In this document: piece by piece, positions 45,009 to 55,347 of the stretch
How positions within the stretch are numbered: the first letter of the stretch is position 1
How the letters are laid out: every line of letters begins with the position of its first letter
Origin: Sugiyamaella lignohabitans
Lineage: Eukaryota > Ascomycota > Dipodascomycetes > Dipodascales > Trichomonascaceae
NCBI RefSeq assembly: GCF_001640025.1
Contig: NC_031673.1
Coordinates: 1,612,001 to 1,676,000, forward strand
Length of the DNA: 64,000 nucleotides
Direction: 5' to 3'
Notes under the pieces: generated by a model
Databases searched by the model: none
Told to the model about the DNA's origin: nothing
The model's input: only the letters and a program-made list of their open reading frames with translations
Translations under genes and position numbers: made by a program

Positions 45009-45732
45009 AGACGGGCCCAGCGGCAATCAATATCGAAAAAGGTGTAGTAGAATGGAGGCAGGACCGACTGCGTATAGCAGTAAACAGCAGGTGGGGAAGT
45101 TGGAAACTAGAAACGGACAGGGTGAAATATGTTTCTGATTGTGATTATACGGTTTGTTTAACTAAGGTTTTAGCTAATGCCCCGTTTCTATAGAGACAGC
45201 AGTAGTGTGTGTAAACTATATACAATTATGTACGCAACAGGTACCTTGTACTGTGGGAAGACAAACTAGCAGTAGCGGCAGTTCTGGTTCTGATAGAAGC
45301 AGCCATTGGGTTATGAGTTCAGGCAGTCACACAAACTCAGCCAACCTAGATAGATACAACACGGGATTGCTAACAAAGTTGGCACCGCCGTTCGGGCAGT
45401 CGTTATCTGGATGAAGGAAACCACACCGAATTCCAGCTGGCGACCCTGGATTAAGTCAAGTCGCGTGGTCAAATCAACAAATGCAGGCATCCGGGACGGA
45501 TGGCGAACCTAAACGACGGGACGTCGGATCTCAATAAACCAGCCCGTCAGGCCATACGCCAGCGGCAGCCTTGCACCGGCAGCAGCAACTGGAGTCATTC
45601 AACATGCGAAGTTCGCGATCCGACGCAGCAGCCACCTCTAAACACAACTCGCGAGATCACCAGCGAGCTAGATATTCCTAGTTAGACGGTGCCGAAACAG
45701 GAAGCGGCAATACGAACGGGGCCGGGGGACCT

Positions 45733-45789
45733 GCCTCCGGCGGCTGGGCTCCGCCCAGACTGGTGGTGCTCGCTTCGCGAGCGACTGGG
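45733..45789 (+). repeat. GC double-hairpin element, copy 8 (compensated variant)
   Basis: Stem 1 is CTGGGC-TCC-GCCCAG, shorter by one G:C pair on both sides. The second hairpin is a perfect GCTCGC-TTC-GCGAGC. Both changes keep pairing. Confidence 0.93.
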
Positions 45790-45800
45790 ACCGTCGACGC

Positions 45801-45861
45801 TCGACTCGAGCGCAGCGAGAGGAGCAGCGGGGTCTGGGGCGGAGCCCCAGCCGCCGGAGGC
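45801..45861 (-). repeat. GC double-hairpin element, copy 9
   Basis: Full minus-strand copy that forms a convergent pair with the copy 11 bp to its left. The pair lies about 200 bp past the HMG gene stop. It is the one copy whose head is followed by T rather than A. Confidence 0.95.
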
Positions 45862-46065
45862 TGAGCCCCCCGAGAGAGATTAGATGATATCCTTGTATTG
45901 ATTGATGTATGAAGGAGTGAATGATACTGCATCCAGTCGTAATAAATAAAAAAAAATTAAAACAGTAAAAAATGGTAAGTAAAAAATAAAAATAAATAAA
46001 AAAACCGTGAACCATTAGTAAAAAGCGGGAAGGGCAGGAGGGTGGGTGGTGCAGCGACGACGTTT

Positions 46066-47751
46066 TTATTCTATCGAGGAAGATCTTTTCTTCTTTTGAG
46101 GACAGAATTTGTAGTCGGGGTGAAGGGCTCGGTGGAGGTCCTTTTCCTGGTCGGCGATTCGCGCAAACTCTTCCTTCAGCTCCTTGGACTCGGTCTGCCA
46201 CATGAGCCCGATTATCTGGGAAATGTTCTGGTGATTGAGCCTTAGTTGCGAGCTGACAGCATAAGCCATGGCCGACTGGGTTTGCGACTTGCGGTACAGC
46301 ATGAACGAGTTGAGAGGTCGCTTGACATAGTGGGGCTTTTGCTTTCTATGTTTCTTCTTTTTGATGATGGTTCCATCGGGCCCGGCCGTCACGTCGGCCG
46401 AGTCGTCGTTATTGGCCACAAAGGCGCCGCTGCCCATGGTGATTTTGATGTAGACATCATCGCCTCTAAATCTATTAACTTCATTGTCTTGTTTGCCCTT
46501 GGTGCTCGAGTAGATGGTCAGCACCGACTCGACCGTCTCAATGTCAATACCCTTTTCGGTAGCAAGACTTTTGATTTTGGCAATTCGTTGTTCAGTCATT
46601 CTTGACAGCTTGACCCATTTAGTATAACTCATCTTCTTAATAATCTCATTTTGTCTTTCTCTTGTTTGTTGAGGAGACAGAGGTGATGGTGGTGAGGCCG
46701 ACGAGTGTGGAGATGGAGGTGACATGGGCATTGAATGACCAGCAGCAGCTGCTGCAACAACAGATGATCCAGGAGGTGTCATAGCTCCAGTAGTATCCAT
46801 CTGTTGAATCATTGCCAGTGAAATAGACTGTAGTTGTTGATGATGGTGATGGTGTTGTTGCTGTAGTGGGTGTTGTTGCGAGGCATCAGCACCTGCCGAC
46901 ATTGGCAGATCATGAGACTGGTTTAACGAGACAAAAGGAGCAGACGGATTATAAGTGGAAGCAGATGCAACTACGGCAGCAGCGGCCACGGCAGCAGCAC
47001 TTCGAGAGTCGGGGTTCACAGTCGACTCATCATCAGTGTCATCTTCAGGAGTAGCAGGAAGGTTTTGAGCATATGAATTGGGAATAGTAGCAGCAGGAGT
47101 CATGTCATGGGACGAATTGAGTTGAGAAGCAAATTGCGAGAGGATAGGAGAAGGCGACCAGATCGTGGCATTGGAGTAAATCGAGTCCACCACTGGAGCA
47201 GCAGGCATCAAACTATTGAGCGAGGTGGCCGACGAGCTGGTACTAATAGATTGAGTGTCGATAGTGGGTCCAGGATATGCATTTGCAGCGGCAGCAGCAC
47301 TGACAGCGGCCATTGCAGAAGCATGAGCAGCAGCAGCAGCGGCAGCAGCAGCAGCAGCATTCGAACCCATTGCTAGAGATAAGTCCATTTGCACATCATT
47401 AGCCGGTTGCCCTGGTAAGAACCAACCGTACATTGCCTCGTCGGTGCCCAAAGCAGGTGACACCATATTTGGGCTATCGGGAGAGTAGAAAGAAGCCGAG
47501 CCGGACGATAGAACAGAAGAAAAATAACTTCCCTGATCAGAAGCACTCGATGATGCAGATGCATTATCAGGCGTGTACAGATTAGAAGGAAGCATGGCAT
47601 GCGATGAAGGGGGAGAAGACCAGCACAGGGCGCCAGAAGGAATGATAGTTTGTGGTTCTGAAGCATCTACGTCTTCCAGAGACACCACAGATGGTTTTCT
47701 GGACACCACTTGGTCGGTTATGTATGTGTTGAAGATGGGTTCGTCAAACAT
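46066..47751 (-). CDS. HMG-box transcription regulator, MATA_HMG type
   Basis: 561 residues, single exon. The C-terminal HMG box (about 475-545) reads VKRPLNSFMLYRKSQ, then NISQIIGLMWQTESKELKEEFARIADQEKDLHRALHPDYKF, the pattern of sequence-specific fungal HMG boxes related to mating-type and Ste11/Rox1-like regulators. It is followed by a basic tail KKKRSS. The long N-terminus is low complexity: poly-Ala (about 130-155), His/Gln runs (about 285-300) and Ser/Pro-rich stretches, as in activation regions. About 7 kb of gene-free DNA lies downstream and about 10 kb upstream, a setting seen for developmental regulators. Neighbours are not the usual MAT-locus genes (SLA2, APN2), so I do not call it a mating-type gene. 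No symbol can be given safely. Confidence 0.85.
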   Translation of the reverse strand: MFDEPIFNTYITDQVVSRKPSVVSLEDVDASEPQTIIPSGALCWSSPPSSHAMLPSNLYTPDNASASSSASDQGSYFSSVLSSGSASFYSPDSPNMVSPALGTDEAMYGWFLPGQPANDVQMDLSLAMGSNAAAAAAAAAAAHASAMAAVSAAAAANAYPGPTIDTQSISTSSSATSLNSLMPAAPVVDSIYSNATIWSPSPILSQFASQLNSSHDMTPAATIPNSYAQNLPATPEDDTDDESTVNPDSRSAAAVAAAAVVASASTYNPSAPFVSLNQSHDLPMSAGADASQQHPLQQQHHHHHQQLQSISLAMIQQMDTTGAMTPPGSSVVAAAAAGHSMPMSPPSPHSSASPPSPLSPQQTRERQNEIIKKMSYTKWVKLSRMTEQRIAKIKSLATEKGIDIETVESVLTIYSSTKGKQDNEVNRFRGDDVYIKITMGSGAFVANNDDSADVTAGPDGTIIKKKKHRKQKPHYVKRPLNSFMLYRKSQTQSAMAYAVSSQLRLNHQNISQIIGLMWQTESKELKEEFARIADQEKDLHRALHPDYKFCPQKKKRSSSIE

Positions 47752-47794
47752 TGTGGACGATAGGGTAGTAGTAGTGGTAGTGGAGAAGCTGATG

Positions 47795-47915
47795 GAACTA
47801 GAACAGTAGCAGCAACAACAGTGGTAGTGAAGCAGATGTAACTAGCTAGTACAGTAGCAGCAGCAGCAGTAGCAGCTAGAACAGCAATAGCAGTAAAAGC
47901 AGCAGCAGTGATGAG
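47795..47915. repeat. CAG/TAG-rich degenerate microsatellite
   Basis: Runs of AGCAGCAG, GTAGCAGC and AACAGCA just upstream of the HMG gene start, in the presumed leader. Confidence 0.75.
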
Positions 47916-48504
47916 GATGGACAGGTCAAATAGACGATGTCGAAGTGAGAACTCTAGCAGCGAGCTAGAATTATGTTGTTGTTGCAGCTATTGACAGAGC
48001 TATTGTAGAGTTCACAAACCAGTGTGAGCCTTTTCACTATAGTATTTTGTATAGTGTGGTGGAGAGAGAGAGCAGAATGCAACACAATTGAGACTCAACT
48101 AAACTAGATACTAGGAATTGCGATTGGTGATAGCAACGTTGTAAATACTTGGATAATCAAAGCTGAGAGAGTACCAGAGCCAACTAAGTGAATTGGAGAA
48201 CAGAGTAACTGAGCGAGGTGAATATTAAGCGAGCTGAACGAGCAGAAGCGATAGATAGATCCCAGTAAATAAAACAAGCAAGCCAAAAGCTAGATAGATA
48301 AAAAAAAATCGACACAATTGACAAGATGGGATGAGAAATATATCGGATATCCAGCAAACAAGCAGAAAAATAATTACCAGCTATGGAAAAAAAGGTCTTG
48401 GACAAGGTCGTTCGATAGAGATACGAAAGTGGTCGAAAAAGGTAGCAAAAGAATCAATAACAATAACAGTTATTTAAGAGCGGCCGTCAATTCCAAAAAG
48501 AAAC

Positions 48505-48582
48505 CAAACGAAAATAAAAATAAAAAATTAAAATAGAAATTATCGACCAGCAAAAATAAAAATAAAAAATAAAAATATAAAC
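48505..48582. repeat. (AAATA)n-type A-rich repeat
   Basis: AAAATAAAAATAAAAAA words recur on both sides of a short unique core. A similar shorter block lies at about 45940-46005 past the HMG gene stop. Confidence 0.75.
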
Positions 48583-49094
48583 AAGACACAAAACCGTAGA
48601 AACCCAAACCAAGATTTTACAATATCGACGCTGGGTACTTATATATAAAGTACTGACGTTGAACTGAGACTGAGCATCCGGAAACTAAGTCGATAGGACA
48701 TAATTGCTTTTGCGACAGAGGATGTTGACGACTTCGAGGTCTGTGCAGACAGTATGTTATTGCACCAGCCGGAAAAAGCAACGAGGCAAAAAAAGAGCAG
48801 CGAAATTGTGGGATAAGCTGGAGGGGGGGAACGGCGCTTCGAACTGGTAGCAGAAGCAGCCAGGCTGCTACCACCACCACCACCACCACCCGCACGAGCA
48901 GCGATCATGCCCAGGAAAGCTTTACCAGCCAAACGAGCAAACCCTCACCACCCCTCCCTCTCCCCACTGCACACACCCCTGTTCCTCCACACCCCTCTTC
49001 CTTTTCCTCCCTTCCCCTCGCCAGCAGTCCCTACACCCGACTGGGCCGCCCTCGCAAAGCACACCACCTCCCCCCCTCGTCCCCTCACCCCACC

Positions 49095-49155
49095 CCGACT
49101 CGAGCGCAGCGAGAGGAGCCACGGGGTCTGGGGCAGAGCCCCAGCCGCCGGAGGC
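49095..49155 (-). repeat. GC double-hairpin element, copy 10
   Basis: Full minus-strand copy, CTCTCGC-type tail, loop TCT in the first stem. It is bordered on the left by a C-rich tract. Confidence 0.95.
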
Positions 49156-49547
49156 AGCACCACCCACCCGCCCCTCCGGACCTGCAGCCGAACGAGGGGC
49201 AGGTGAAGGTGGAGGGGTCGAAGTGCGACCAACAGCAGCTGCAGCTGCAGCACAAAAAGCAAGTCGGCAGCGCTAGTAGTGTAATCGCAGCTTGCTTTTT
49301 TCGAGGTGCGCAGCTGGCTGCTGGTCGCAGGACTGCAGGTGGTTGGGAAAATGATGTGCGCTCGGGAAAAAGCAACGTCGCCCGCTGGCTGATAGGCTGC
49401 TGGCCCCGTTGCTTTTTGCAAGCACGCAAAACCCTCTTCTGGCTAACTCAAGTGGGCAGCACCCTCGCTGCCCTGGCCCTGAAGCTTAATACCTCGTCTG
49501 TGCGGCGCGTGCGGCCTGGCGGGGGTGCTCCTCCGACTGGGGTCGGT

Positions 49548-49609
49548 GCCTCCGGCGGCTGGGGCTCCGCCCCAGACCCCGCTGCTCCTCTCGCTTCGCT
49601 CGAGTCGGG
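49548..49609 (+). repeat. GC double-hairpin element, copy 11
   Basis: Full consensus copy followed by GGCGTGGGGGTCCCCC, a G-rich tail common after this tail type. Confidence 0.95.
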
Positions 49610-50069
49610 GCGTGGGGGTCCCCCGCTGGGGGGTGCCAGGGGAGGGTTGGGAGGGGACTGGGTTGGTGGTGGTGGTGGTTCTTCTAGCGGTGAGGAGGGG
49701 CCGGGGGAAGCAGCAGATGCAGCAGGAACCACGTTTATTGCCTTATCGTGCACCTCGGGCCTGTGGCCGGAGGCACTTCTGGCCGCAGTGTCTGGCAGGG
49801 CAGAGCCACAACGGACTGAACTGGCCATCGATAGCAGCGTGCGAACTAGCCTCGTCCGCACAGGCGTGTCTCTGGCACCACCTCCGCCATCTCAGGCGGA
49901 GCTGCCGTGACCCGTAGATTGGGACATCGTCCTGCTCCCCTCGTCCGTCCTATGCCCTGGCGCCATGCCCGTTTTCGGCATGTGCTCCCCTCCAAACCCA
50001 CACCGCCGGGTCGTCCCCTCCTCCTCGCTACCAAACGAGGGGCACTACCACCCCTCCCCCGCGCCCTCC

Positions 50070-50125
50070 TGTCGCTTTGCTCGAGGAGCCACGGGGTCTG
50101 GGGCAGAGCCCCAGCAGCCGGAGGC
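50070..50125 (-). repeat. GC double-hairpin element, copy 12
   Basis: Minus-strand copy with changed tail (TCGCTTTGCTCGAG region) and one change in the head (CAGCCGGAGGC). First stem intact. Confidence 0.88.
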
Positions 50126-50194
50126 ACCCGCTTCCGCCAAGCGGCGGTGACGACTGCCAAGGGCTGGGCTTGGGTCGGCGGGGGGTGGGGTGCT

Positions 50195-50256
50195 GCCTCC
50201 GGCGGCTGGGGCTCTGCCCCAGACCCCGTTGCTCCTCTCGCTGCGCTCGAGTCGGG
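50195..50256 (+). repeat. GC double-hairpin element, copy 13
   Basis: Full copy with loop TCT and tail loop TGC. It is preceded by GGGGGTGGGGTGCT, the same flank as copy 16. Confidence 0.95.
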
Positions 50257-50275
50257 CGAGGGGGAGGGGTGCCGT

Positions 50276-50330
50276 CTCCTGCGAAGCAGGAGCAACCAGG
50301 GTCTGGGGCGGAGCCCCAGCCGCCGGAGGC
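50276..50330 (-). repeat. GC double-hairpin element, copy 14
   Basis: Minus-strand copy with the perfect CTCCTGC-TTC-GCAGGAG tail hairpin. It forms a convergent pair with the copy 19 bp to the left, although the tails differ. Confidence 0.95.
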
Positions 50331-50843
50331 AGGCCCAGACCCCCTGGATTCTGGGCGAACGGAGGTCAGGTATCGTTATCAGTTGAGGCGCTGGCGACGC
50401 CTGGGCTGGTGACATCGGGCATGGGGACAGGCGCATGTGGCATCGGGGTCTGAATGTGGTTTGAGCCTGGGGTTGGTGCCTGGCCGGGTTCCTGAATTGG
50501 GTCCCGTGAGCCGGGATTGCCCGTGAATGACGTCCTTCGGACTCCATCCAGGTCTCTTAACAGAAACTCCAGTGACAAATAAAATGTCGTGACCGAACAC
50601 CGAACTGAACTGCCGTCATGGCCGACCGGTGGCTCAACTGGCTCGTTCTCAGACCGCAGTTATCGTTGTTGACCCGTGTGCATGGTACCATTCCATCCCC
50701 GACAGCCGAGTTCCGGCCGCCAGACTCAGCCAGTCGCAGCACCACCACCACCACCACCACCACCACGACCATCTGTCCCCTCCCTCTGGTGTCCGTCCGC
50801 CCCTCCCCCTCTGCCCCTCTACCTGCCGCTGGCGACCCCCCAG

Positions 50844-50906
50844 CCCGACTCGAGCGAAGCGAGAGGAGCCACCAGGGTCTGGGGCGGAGCCCCAGCCGCC
50901 GGAGGC
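50844..50906 (-). repeat. GC double-hairpin element, copy 15
   Basis: Full minus-strand copy with CTCTCGC-type tail and CCCTGGTGG linker. Confidence 0.95.
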
Positions 50907-51213
50907 AGCACCCCACCCCCGCTGCCGCTGCCACTGCCGCTGCATGGGTGGGTGTTAGTCCTGCCGGTTTATTATTATTATTGGCGCTGCAGACATTCCA
51001 GCTGGCGACGTTTTTTATTTATTTTGGCGTGCGTTTATTTTTATTATTTGGCTACCACGGTTATTATCATTCCTGTCTCGACAAATATTATTTGCGCTGC
51101 AATCGTGTCAAAAATATTATTATTCCTCTCCTATTATTTTATACCTGTGCATACACGGAATTCCAGCATCGCGCGCCGTCACTCACCGGCCACATCAACG
51201 GTGCTGCTGCGAT

Positions 51214-51222
51214 GCCTCCGGC
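51214..51222 (+). repeat. truncated GC element head
   Basis: Only GCCTCCGGC is left, followed by GGGGGTGGGG and then a complete copy 16 bp further on. Confidence 0.55.
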
Positions 51223-51237
51223 CGGGGGTGGGGTGCT

Positions 51238-51300
51238 GCCTCCGGCGGCTGGGGCTCCGCCCCAGACCCTGGTGGCTCCTCTCGCTTCGCTCGAGTCGGG
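51238..51300 (+). repeat. GC double-hairpin element, copy 16
   Basis: Full copy, linker CCCTGGTGG, CTCTCGC-type tail. Its left flank (GGGGGTGGGGTGCT) is identical to that of copy 13. Confidence 0.95.
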
Positions 51301-51493
51301 CTGGGGGGTCCCCAGCGGCAGGTGGAGGGGCGGGCGGGGTGTGGACGGAGAGGGGGCATGGGCATGAGTGGGTTTATTATTCGAGCTGCTTGCGGTGCTG
51401 GTGGTGGTGGGAAGGGATCGGTGCGGGGAGCGTCTCATGTCACGACCAGCCGGTCCTGCCGCCGTCCCCAGCCTGCCCACCACCTCCACGCGA

Positions 51494-51554
51494 CGACTCG
51501 AGCGCAGCGAGAGGAGCCACCAGGGTCTGGGGCGGAGCCCCAGCCGCCGGAGGC
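51494..51554 (-). repeat. GC double-hairpin element, copy 17
   Basis: Full minus-strand copy facing copy 16 across about 190 bp, with the same linker type. Confidence 0.95.
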
Positions 51555-52005
51555 ACACCCCACCCCCCGGAGGGCCCCCCAGTAGCGAGACCGCCCGGAA
51601 CAGTAGCCTCGCCATTATATGCACCCAATTGGTTTGGTGGGTTAATTAAGGTTTGGTTTGATATGGTTATTTTCGTGGGTGCAGAGGCGATCATCTGCAG
51701 CGTGGCATGCGGTGGGCTGATGTGTTGGCGGAAGGTTGCGGGTAGCTGCAGCTGCCGTCGAGGGGCTCCAGGTGGGCTGGTGGCAGCGGCCGGGCTGGGC
51801 TACGGGGTGAGCGAGGAAGGATCGAGCAGGGGTGAGGGGCCGGGGCGGTCGGGCGGGGGGTTTTGTTGGACTGAGGGGAGCAGAGGGGAGCAGAGGGGGG
51901 TGAGGGGCCTGAAAAATCAGGGAAAAAGGAGGGGTTCAGGGGTAGAGGGGGGACTGAGTTTCAGGGGGTGTAAGAGGACTAAGAGATTATTCAGGGAGTA
52001 AGAGA

Positions 52006-52081
52006 AGTATGAGGAGTATGAGGAGTATGAGGAGTGAGAGGAGTGAGAGGAGTGAGAGGAGTAAGAGGAGTAAGAGGAGTG
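52006..52081. repeat. 9-bp minisatellite
   Basis: Purine-only units AGGAGTATG, AGGAGTGAG and AGGAGTAAG repeat about eight times. The unit type changes in steps along the array, as expected from slippage. Confidence 0.9.
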
Positions 52082-52193
52082 GGCAAAAGAGGACAGAAAA
52101 GGCAGAGGGTTCAGAGAGGGGAAGAGGGGACAAAGAGAGGGACAAAGACACAGGGACAAGGAGACAGGGACAAGGACAAAAGCAGCGTCCTCA

Positions 52194-52264
52194 GCATCAG
52201 CATCAGCAGCAGCAGCAGCAGCAGATGCCATCGAGTCCTGAGTCCTGAGTCCTGAGTCCTGAGT
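52194..52264. repeat. (CAG)n and (GAGTCCT)4 repeats
   Basis: About nine CAG/CAT triplets are followed by four head-to-tail copies of GAGTCCT. Confidence 0.9.
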
Positions 52265-53408
52265 CATGCGACAGGCTAGACAAAACCCAATCGACACGAA
52301 GATATCCGAGAAAGAACCGAGGAAAGAGATAACAGGACAGCAGAGCAGGGAATCTACGGAGTCGCGGACGAGATCCAGGAATATCAGGCCAGGCCCGGAG
52401 ATCATCAACAGATGACTGAGCCGGACGTGGTGGGCCAGACCAGTGCAGTCGTCAGTTTTAAACTTTATTCAGGCACAATTAACGGTCGACCCTGGCAAAT
52501 GTTTCAGCTGTAAGGGGGATTTCTTTTTCTCAGAGATGGTATGGCCTCTTTGCTCCCTCGTTACAGTTCCCCAGTTGGGCATCAGCCCTCGTTTTCCCCC
52601 GCATACCAGGCCAAAACTTATTATTAGCTTAAACTCTATATTCTGCATACAAGCGGGCGAAATAATATCGACTGTTTCCTACTTTAGCAATTGGAGATAA
52701 TCAAACTTTATACTAATATAACTGAATAATTTACACGGGTTCTAGTTAATTTGTTTTTGTTGATGTTATATGGTGTAAGTAACGTTCACATGCCAGTTGC
52801 AATTGGTTATTTTGACTCCTCTTTTTCTGATCAGCGTTTGGATTAGTTCTGTCTTAGCTGTTGTTGTTTCTTTGCCAGGAATGGAAATACCAGACGGCGA
52901 GAAGTAGAGTTTTGAGTGGAAACAGTGGAGAGCGTGGTTGTGGCAGCATGTGTGGTGGTGGCAGGATGTAATGGGATATGATATAGCAGAGTAGAGTATT
53001 TAGAATTAGACCTAGCAGTAGTGGTAGCAGTGGTGGTGATAGAGGGTGGGATATCTCAATCTGGAATGTAGTTAGAAAGAGGGAGGTGTAACGGGCACTC
53101 AAAGTGGACCGCGCAATTCGGATTTCGGGAGAGGAGCCCTGGAGATAGCGGAATTAGCAGGCCGTAGGTTGGAGCGAGTGACGTTATAGCTTCGCAAGAG
53201 CAGTAGCAAGAGCAGTAGCAAGGGCAGAAGCAGAAGGAGATTGCAAAAGCAAGAAACTGGCAGTAGCGAGGTCGAAGCGAGGAACACGACAGGAGCGGCA
53301 GAACAGGACCCAGCGAGTTCGTCACACCTCCAACGAAACCATACAAATGACCTCAACGACAGAACTTCAACGTTGACCACCCCCCTAGCACTGGCAGCAC
53401 CCCGGGCA

Positions 53409-53464
53409 ACTCCTGCGAAGCAGGAGCAACCAGGGTCTGGGGCGGAGCCCCAGCCGCCGGAGGC
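53409..53464 (-). repeat. GC double-hairpin element, copy 18
   Basis: Minus-strand copy with perfect CTCCTGC/GCAGGAG tail hairpin. It stands alone, without a close partner. Confidence 0.95.
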
Positions 53465-53543
53465 AAATCCCCGACTCGCACGGTCCAAACGGCAACGTAA
53501 TCGCCCCTGGTTACACGGGTTGGCGAGCGAGGTGAAAGTAATC

Positions 53544-53915
53544 TTATTTTCTTCTTTCGCTTACTTTGCAGGCAGCGATCGAGCGGGATCCTCTTTTTTT
53601 TTTAATGCACTGTAATAGTTTGTAATAGCGATAGGTTATAATTGACTTTGACGAGCCACTTATTCTCACCTGAACGACCTTTCTGTCCACAAATATCCTC
53701 GACGGCTGTTTCATATGTGAACCAGCGCCGACTCGTGGCAGTTTCACGAGCCCCTGAATCAGCCCAGCTACCATATCACCACCATCTGCCAGTCCACATG
53801 TGACACGAGACATTTTTCTGGCTGAGAAATGTCGCAAATCGCCAATCTTATTGCTTTTTGAGCGCTGAAGGCCTTGTATTGCACGACCGTTAGTTTTACT
53901 TACTTTTGAAACCAT
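53544..53915 (-). CDS. possible small gene, unknown
   Basis: An open frame of 123 codons in a calmer patch of the GC-rich gene-poor region. The product begins MVSKVSKTNGRAIQGL, is basic and shows no domain I recognise. A second ATG begins MSRVTCGLADGGDMVAGL. A GTGAGAAT donor-like word occurs after codon ~80 (VDRKVVQ), so a spliced form is possible. It could equally be chance. Confidence 0.2.
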   Translation of the reverse strand: MVSKVSKTNGRAIQGLQRSKSNKIGDLRHFSARKMSRVTCGLADGGDMVAGLIQGLVKLPRVGAGSHMKQPSRIFVDRKVVQVRISGSSKSIITYRYYKLLQCIKKKRGSRSIAACKVSERRK

Positions 53916-53954
53916 CGTTCGTTACTTTTGGCCACTGCAAAAACTCTAAATAGC

Positions 53955-53980
53955 CCTGCCTGCCTGCCTGCCTGCCTGCC
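53955..53980. repeat. (TGCC)n microsatellite
   Basis: About six TGCC tetranucleotides in a row. Confidence 0.9.
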
Positions 53981-54167
53981 GCCCACCGACATGAAACTAT
54001 CGTGCTCAAGTCCTATCGCGACCATGTACCTCGTCCTGCTGGTCCCGGTACATCCACCCTCTTCGCCATGCACTCCCCCGACCCCGGCTCCCTGCCTCCG
54101 TGCGATACCGGGCCCTGTCCTGATGACACGCTTGTTATGTCAGAAGCTCTTCTTCCCGGGAGGTGGT

Positions 54168-54222
54168 GCCTCCGGCGGCCGGGCTCCGCCCGGACCCGTG
54201 GCAACTCCGCGAAGCGGAGTTG
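54168..54222 (+). repeat. GC double-hairpin element, copy 19 (compensated variant)
   Basis: First stem CCGGGC-TCC-GCCCGG and second hairpin AACTCCGC-GAA-GCGGAGTT. Both stems differ from consensus on both sides and stay paired. Confidence 0.93.
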
Positions 54223-54419
54223 GGTCGTGGGGGGAGACGGGTTGTTTTGGTGGTCCCTGGCGTTCGCCAGCTGTCAAATGGGTTGACACCTGGAATTGTT
54301 TTTGGGTGGTTTCGTCTCCGACATGTAACGGTCCCACCTGATTAGGGACATCAGACATGCGGATCTGCTCATGCTCGTTCATGCCCGATCTCGAGATCAT
54401 GCTCTGGCAGCGGCCCTGT

Positions 54420-54474
54420 GCCTCCGGCGGCTGGGGCTCCGCCCCAGACCCTGGTTGCTCCTGCTTCGCAGGAG
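54420..54474 (+). repeat. GC double-hairpin element, copy 20
   Basis: Full copy with CTCCTGC/GCAGGAG tail. It faces copy 21 across about 270 bp. Confidence 0.95.
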
Positions 54475-54742
54475 TTGGCTGGGGCGGTCTGTCGAATGGG
54501 CGACGGGGATGGGTGCGTGAGTCTGAGACTGACGCGGTTCGCAGCTGAAACTCCGCTGCTGGCGATTCTGCCGAGTTCCGAGGCTCGCGAACTGAGACTC
54601 AGTCTGTCAATTAACTCAGACTCGGACTTTGTAAACTCTGACTGTGATTCTGAGACCCTGAGTCTGAAATAAAATCCAACATAAGCTCCCCTGACCCCTC
54701 CCCTGACCCCTCGTCCCCCCACCACCCCACCGGCCCCTCCCC

Positions 54743-54797
54743 CTCCTGCGAAGCAGGAGCAACCAGGGTCTGGGGCGGAGCCCCAGCCGCCGGAGGC
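54743..54797 (-). repeat. GC double-hairpin element, copy 21
   Basis: Full minus-strand copy with CTCCTGC/GCAGGAG tail, bordered on the left by C-rich tracts. Confidence 0.95.
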
Positions 54798-55004
54798 AGC
54801 CCGGCCCCGGCCAGGTTATATTTAGCACCCCACCGTGGCCACAAACGGCAAGCCAATGCTCGACCGACCTAACATCACTGGAAACCTAAAAATCTACGAC
54901 GCTGGAACCGGCAGGTGAGTAAACAAGCGGTCAGCATGCGACGCGACACAGGTCTCTCATGTGTCCGCATACATCCAGATTCCGCCATTGGGGGGAGGGG
55001 GTCT

Positions 55005-55059
55005 GCCTCCGGCGGCTGGGGCTCCGCCCCAGACCCTGGTTGCTCCTGCTTCGCAGGAG
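55005..55059 (+). repeat. GC double-hairpin element, copy 22
   Basis: Full copy with CTCCTGC/GCAGGAG tail, followed by a T run and a run of 20 C before its convergent partner. Confidence 0.95.
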
Positions 55060-55079
55060 TTTTTTTTTCCCCGGCCCAA

Positions 55080-55099
55080 CCCCCCCCCCCCCCCCCCCC
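55080..55099. repeat. homopolymer run of 20 C
   Basis: Uninterrupted C20 in the 51-bp gap between two convergent GC elements. Its exact length is hard to sequence, so it is also a likely assembly weak spot. Confidence 0.85.
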
Positions 55100-55110
55100 T
55101 CCCCGTAAAC

Positions 55111-55169
55111 GACTCGAGCGGAGCGAGAGGAGCCGTGGGGTCTGGGGCGCAGCCCCAGCCGCCGGAGGC
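55111..55169 (-). repeat. GC double-hairpin element, copy 23
   Basis: Full minus-strand copy, loop TGC in the first stem, tail loop middle base changed (GGA). Confidence 0.95.
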
Positions 55170-55347
55170 ACACCAGGAGAATGCTCCGTCGCTGGCGATC
55201 AGGATATGCTCCCTGCATACTCTCGGCTGCAGGGCAGACGCGCCGATCGCTGCCCGGTGTGGCTGGGCCCTGTACAGGTGGAATATGGCCTGAGAGTTGC
55301 GAGTCCTTGCGATTTTGGGTGTGAGGGGTGTGAGAGGACGGGCCGCT

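Larger units (their letters stand above)
38495..45732. other. 7.2-kb gene-poor region upstream of BLM10
   Basis: No convincing gene. The first ~600 bases should hold the BLM10 promoter. Open frames here (for example 40611-40937 and 42362-42706) are short, have no recognisable domain and start anywhere. Local simple repeats occur at 40354-40416, 41272-41333, 41869-41911, 41955-42029, 43108-43180, 44098-44179 and 44820-45008 (listed separately). The region is AT-rich overall and lacks GC elements until 45.7 kb. I looked for tRNA B-box words and snRNA, SRP RNA and 5S signatures and found none that hold up. It could be long-range control DNA of the HMG gene to its right, or a centromere, but nothing in the sequence decides this. 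Confidence 0.5.

Noticed and set aside
44757..45030. Hydrophobic, Tyr/Ser/Thr/Ala-rich minus-strand frames that look like a membrane protein
   Set aside because: They are a translation of the simple GCAGAAGC/AGCTGT repeat in two frames at once.
46066..47751. Mating-type locus
   Set aside because: The HMG box is of MATA type, but SLA2/APN2-like neighbours and an alpha-box gene are absent, and the protein is much longer than typical MAT a2 proteins.
49203..49910. Open frames of 130-235 codons on both strands
   Set aside because: Overlapping frames in several phases through a GC element and G-rich tracts. GC bias explains the lack of stops.
50676..52001. Long open frame (about 441 codons) on the + strand
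   Set aside because: It reads straight through GC elements and C-rich tracts; the peptide is repeat translation with no domain, and opposite-strand frames are equally open.
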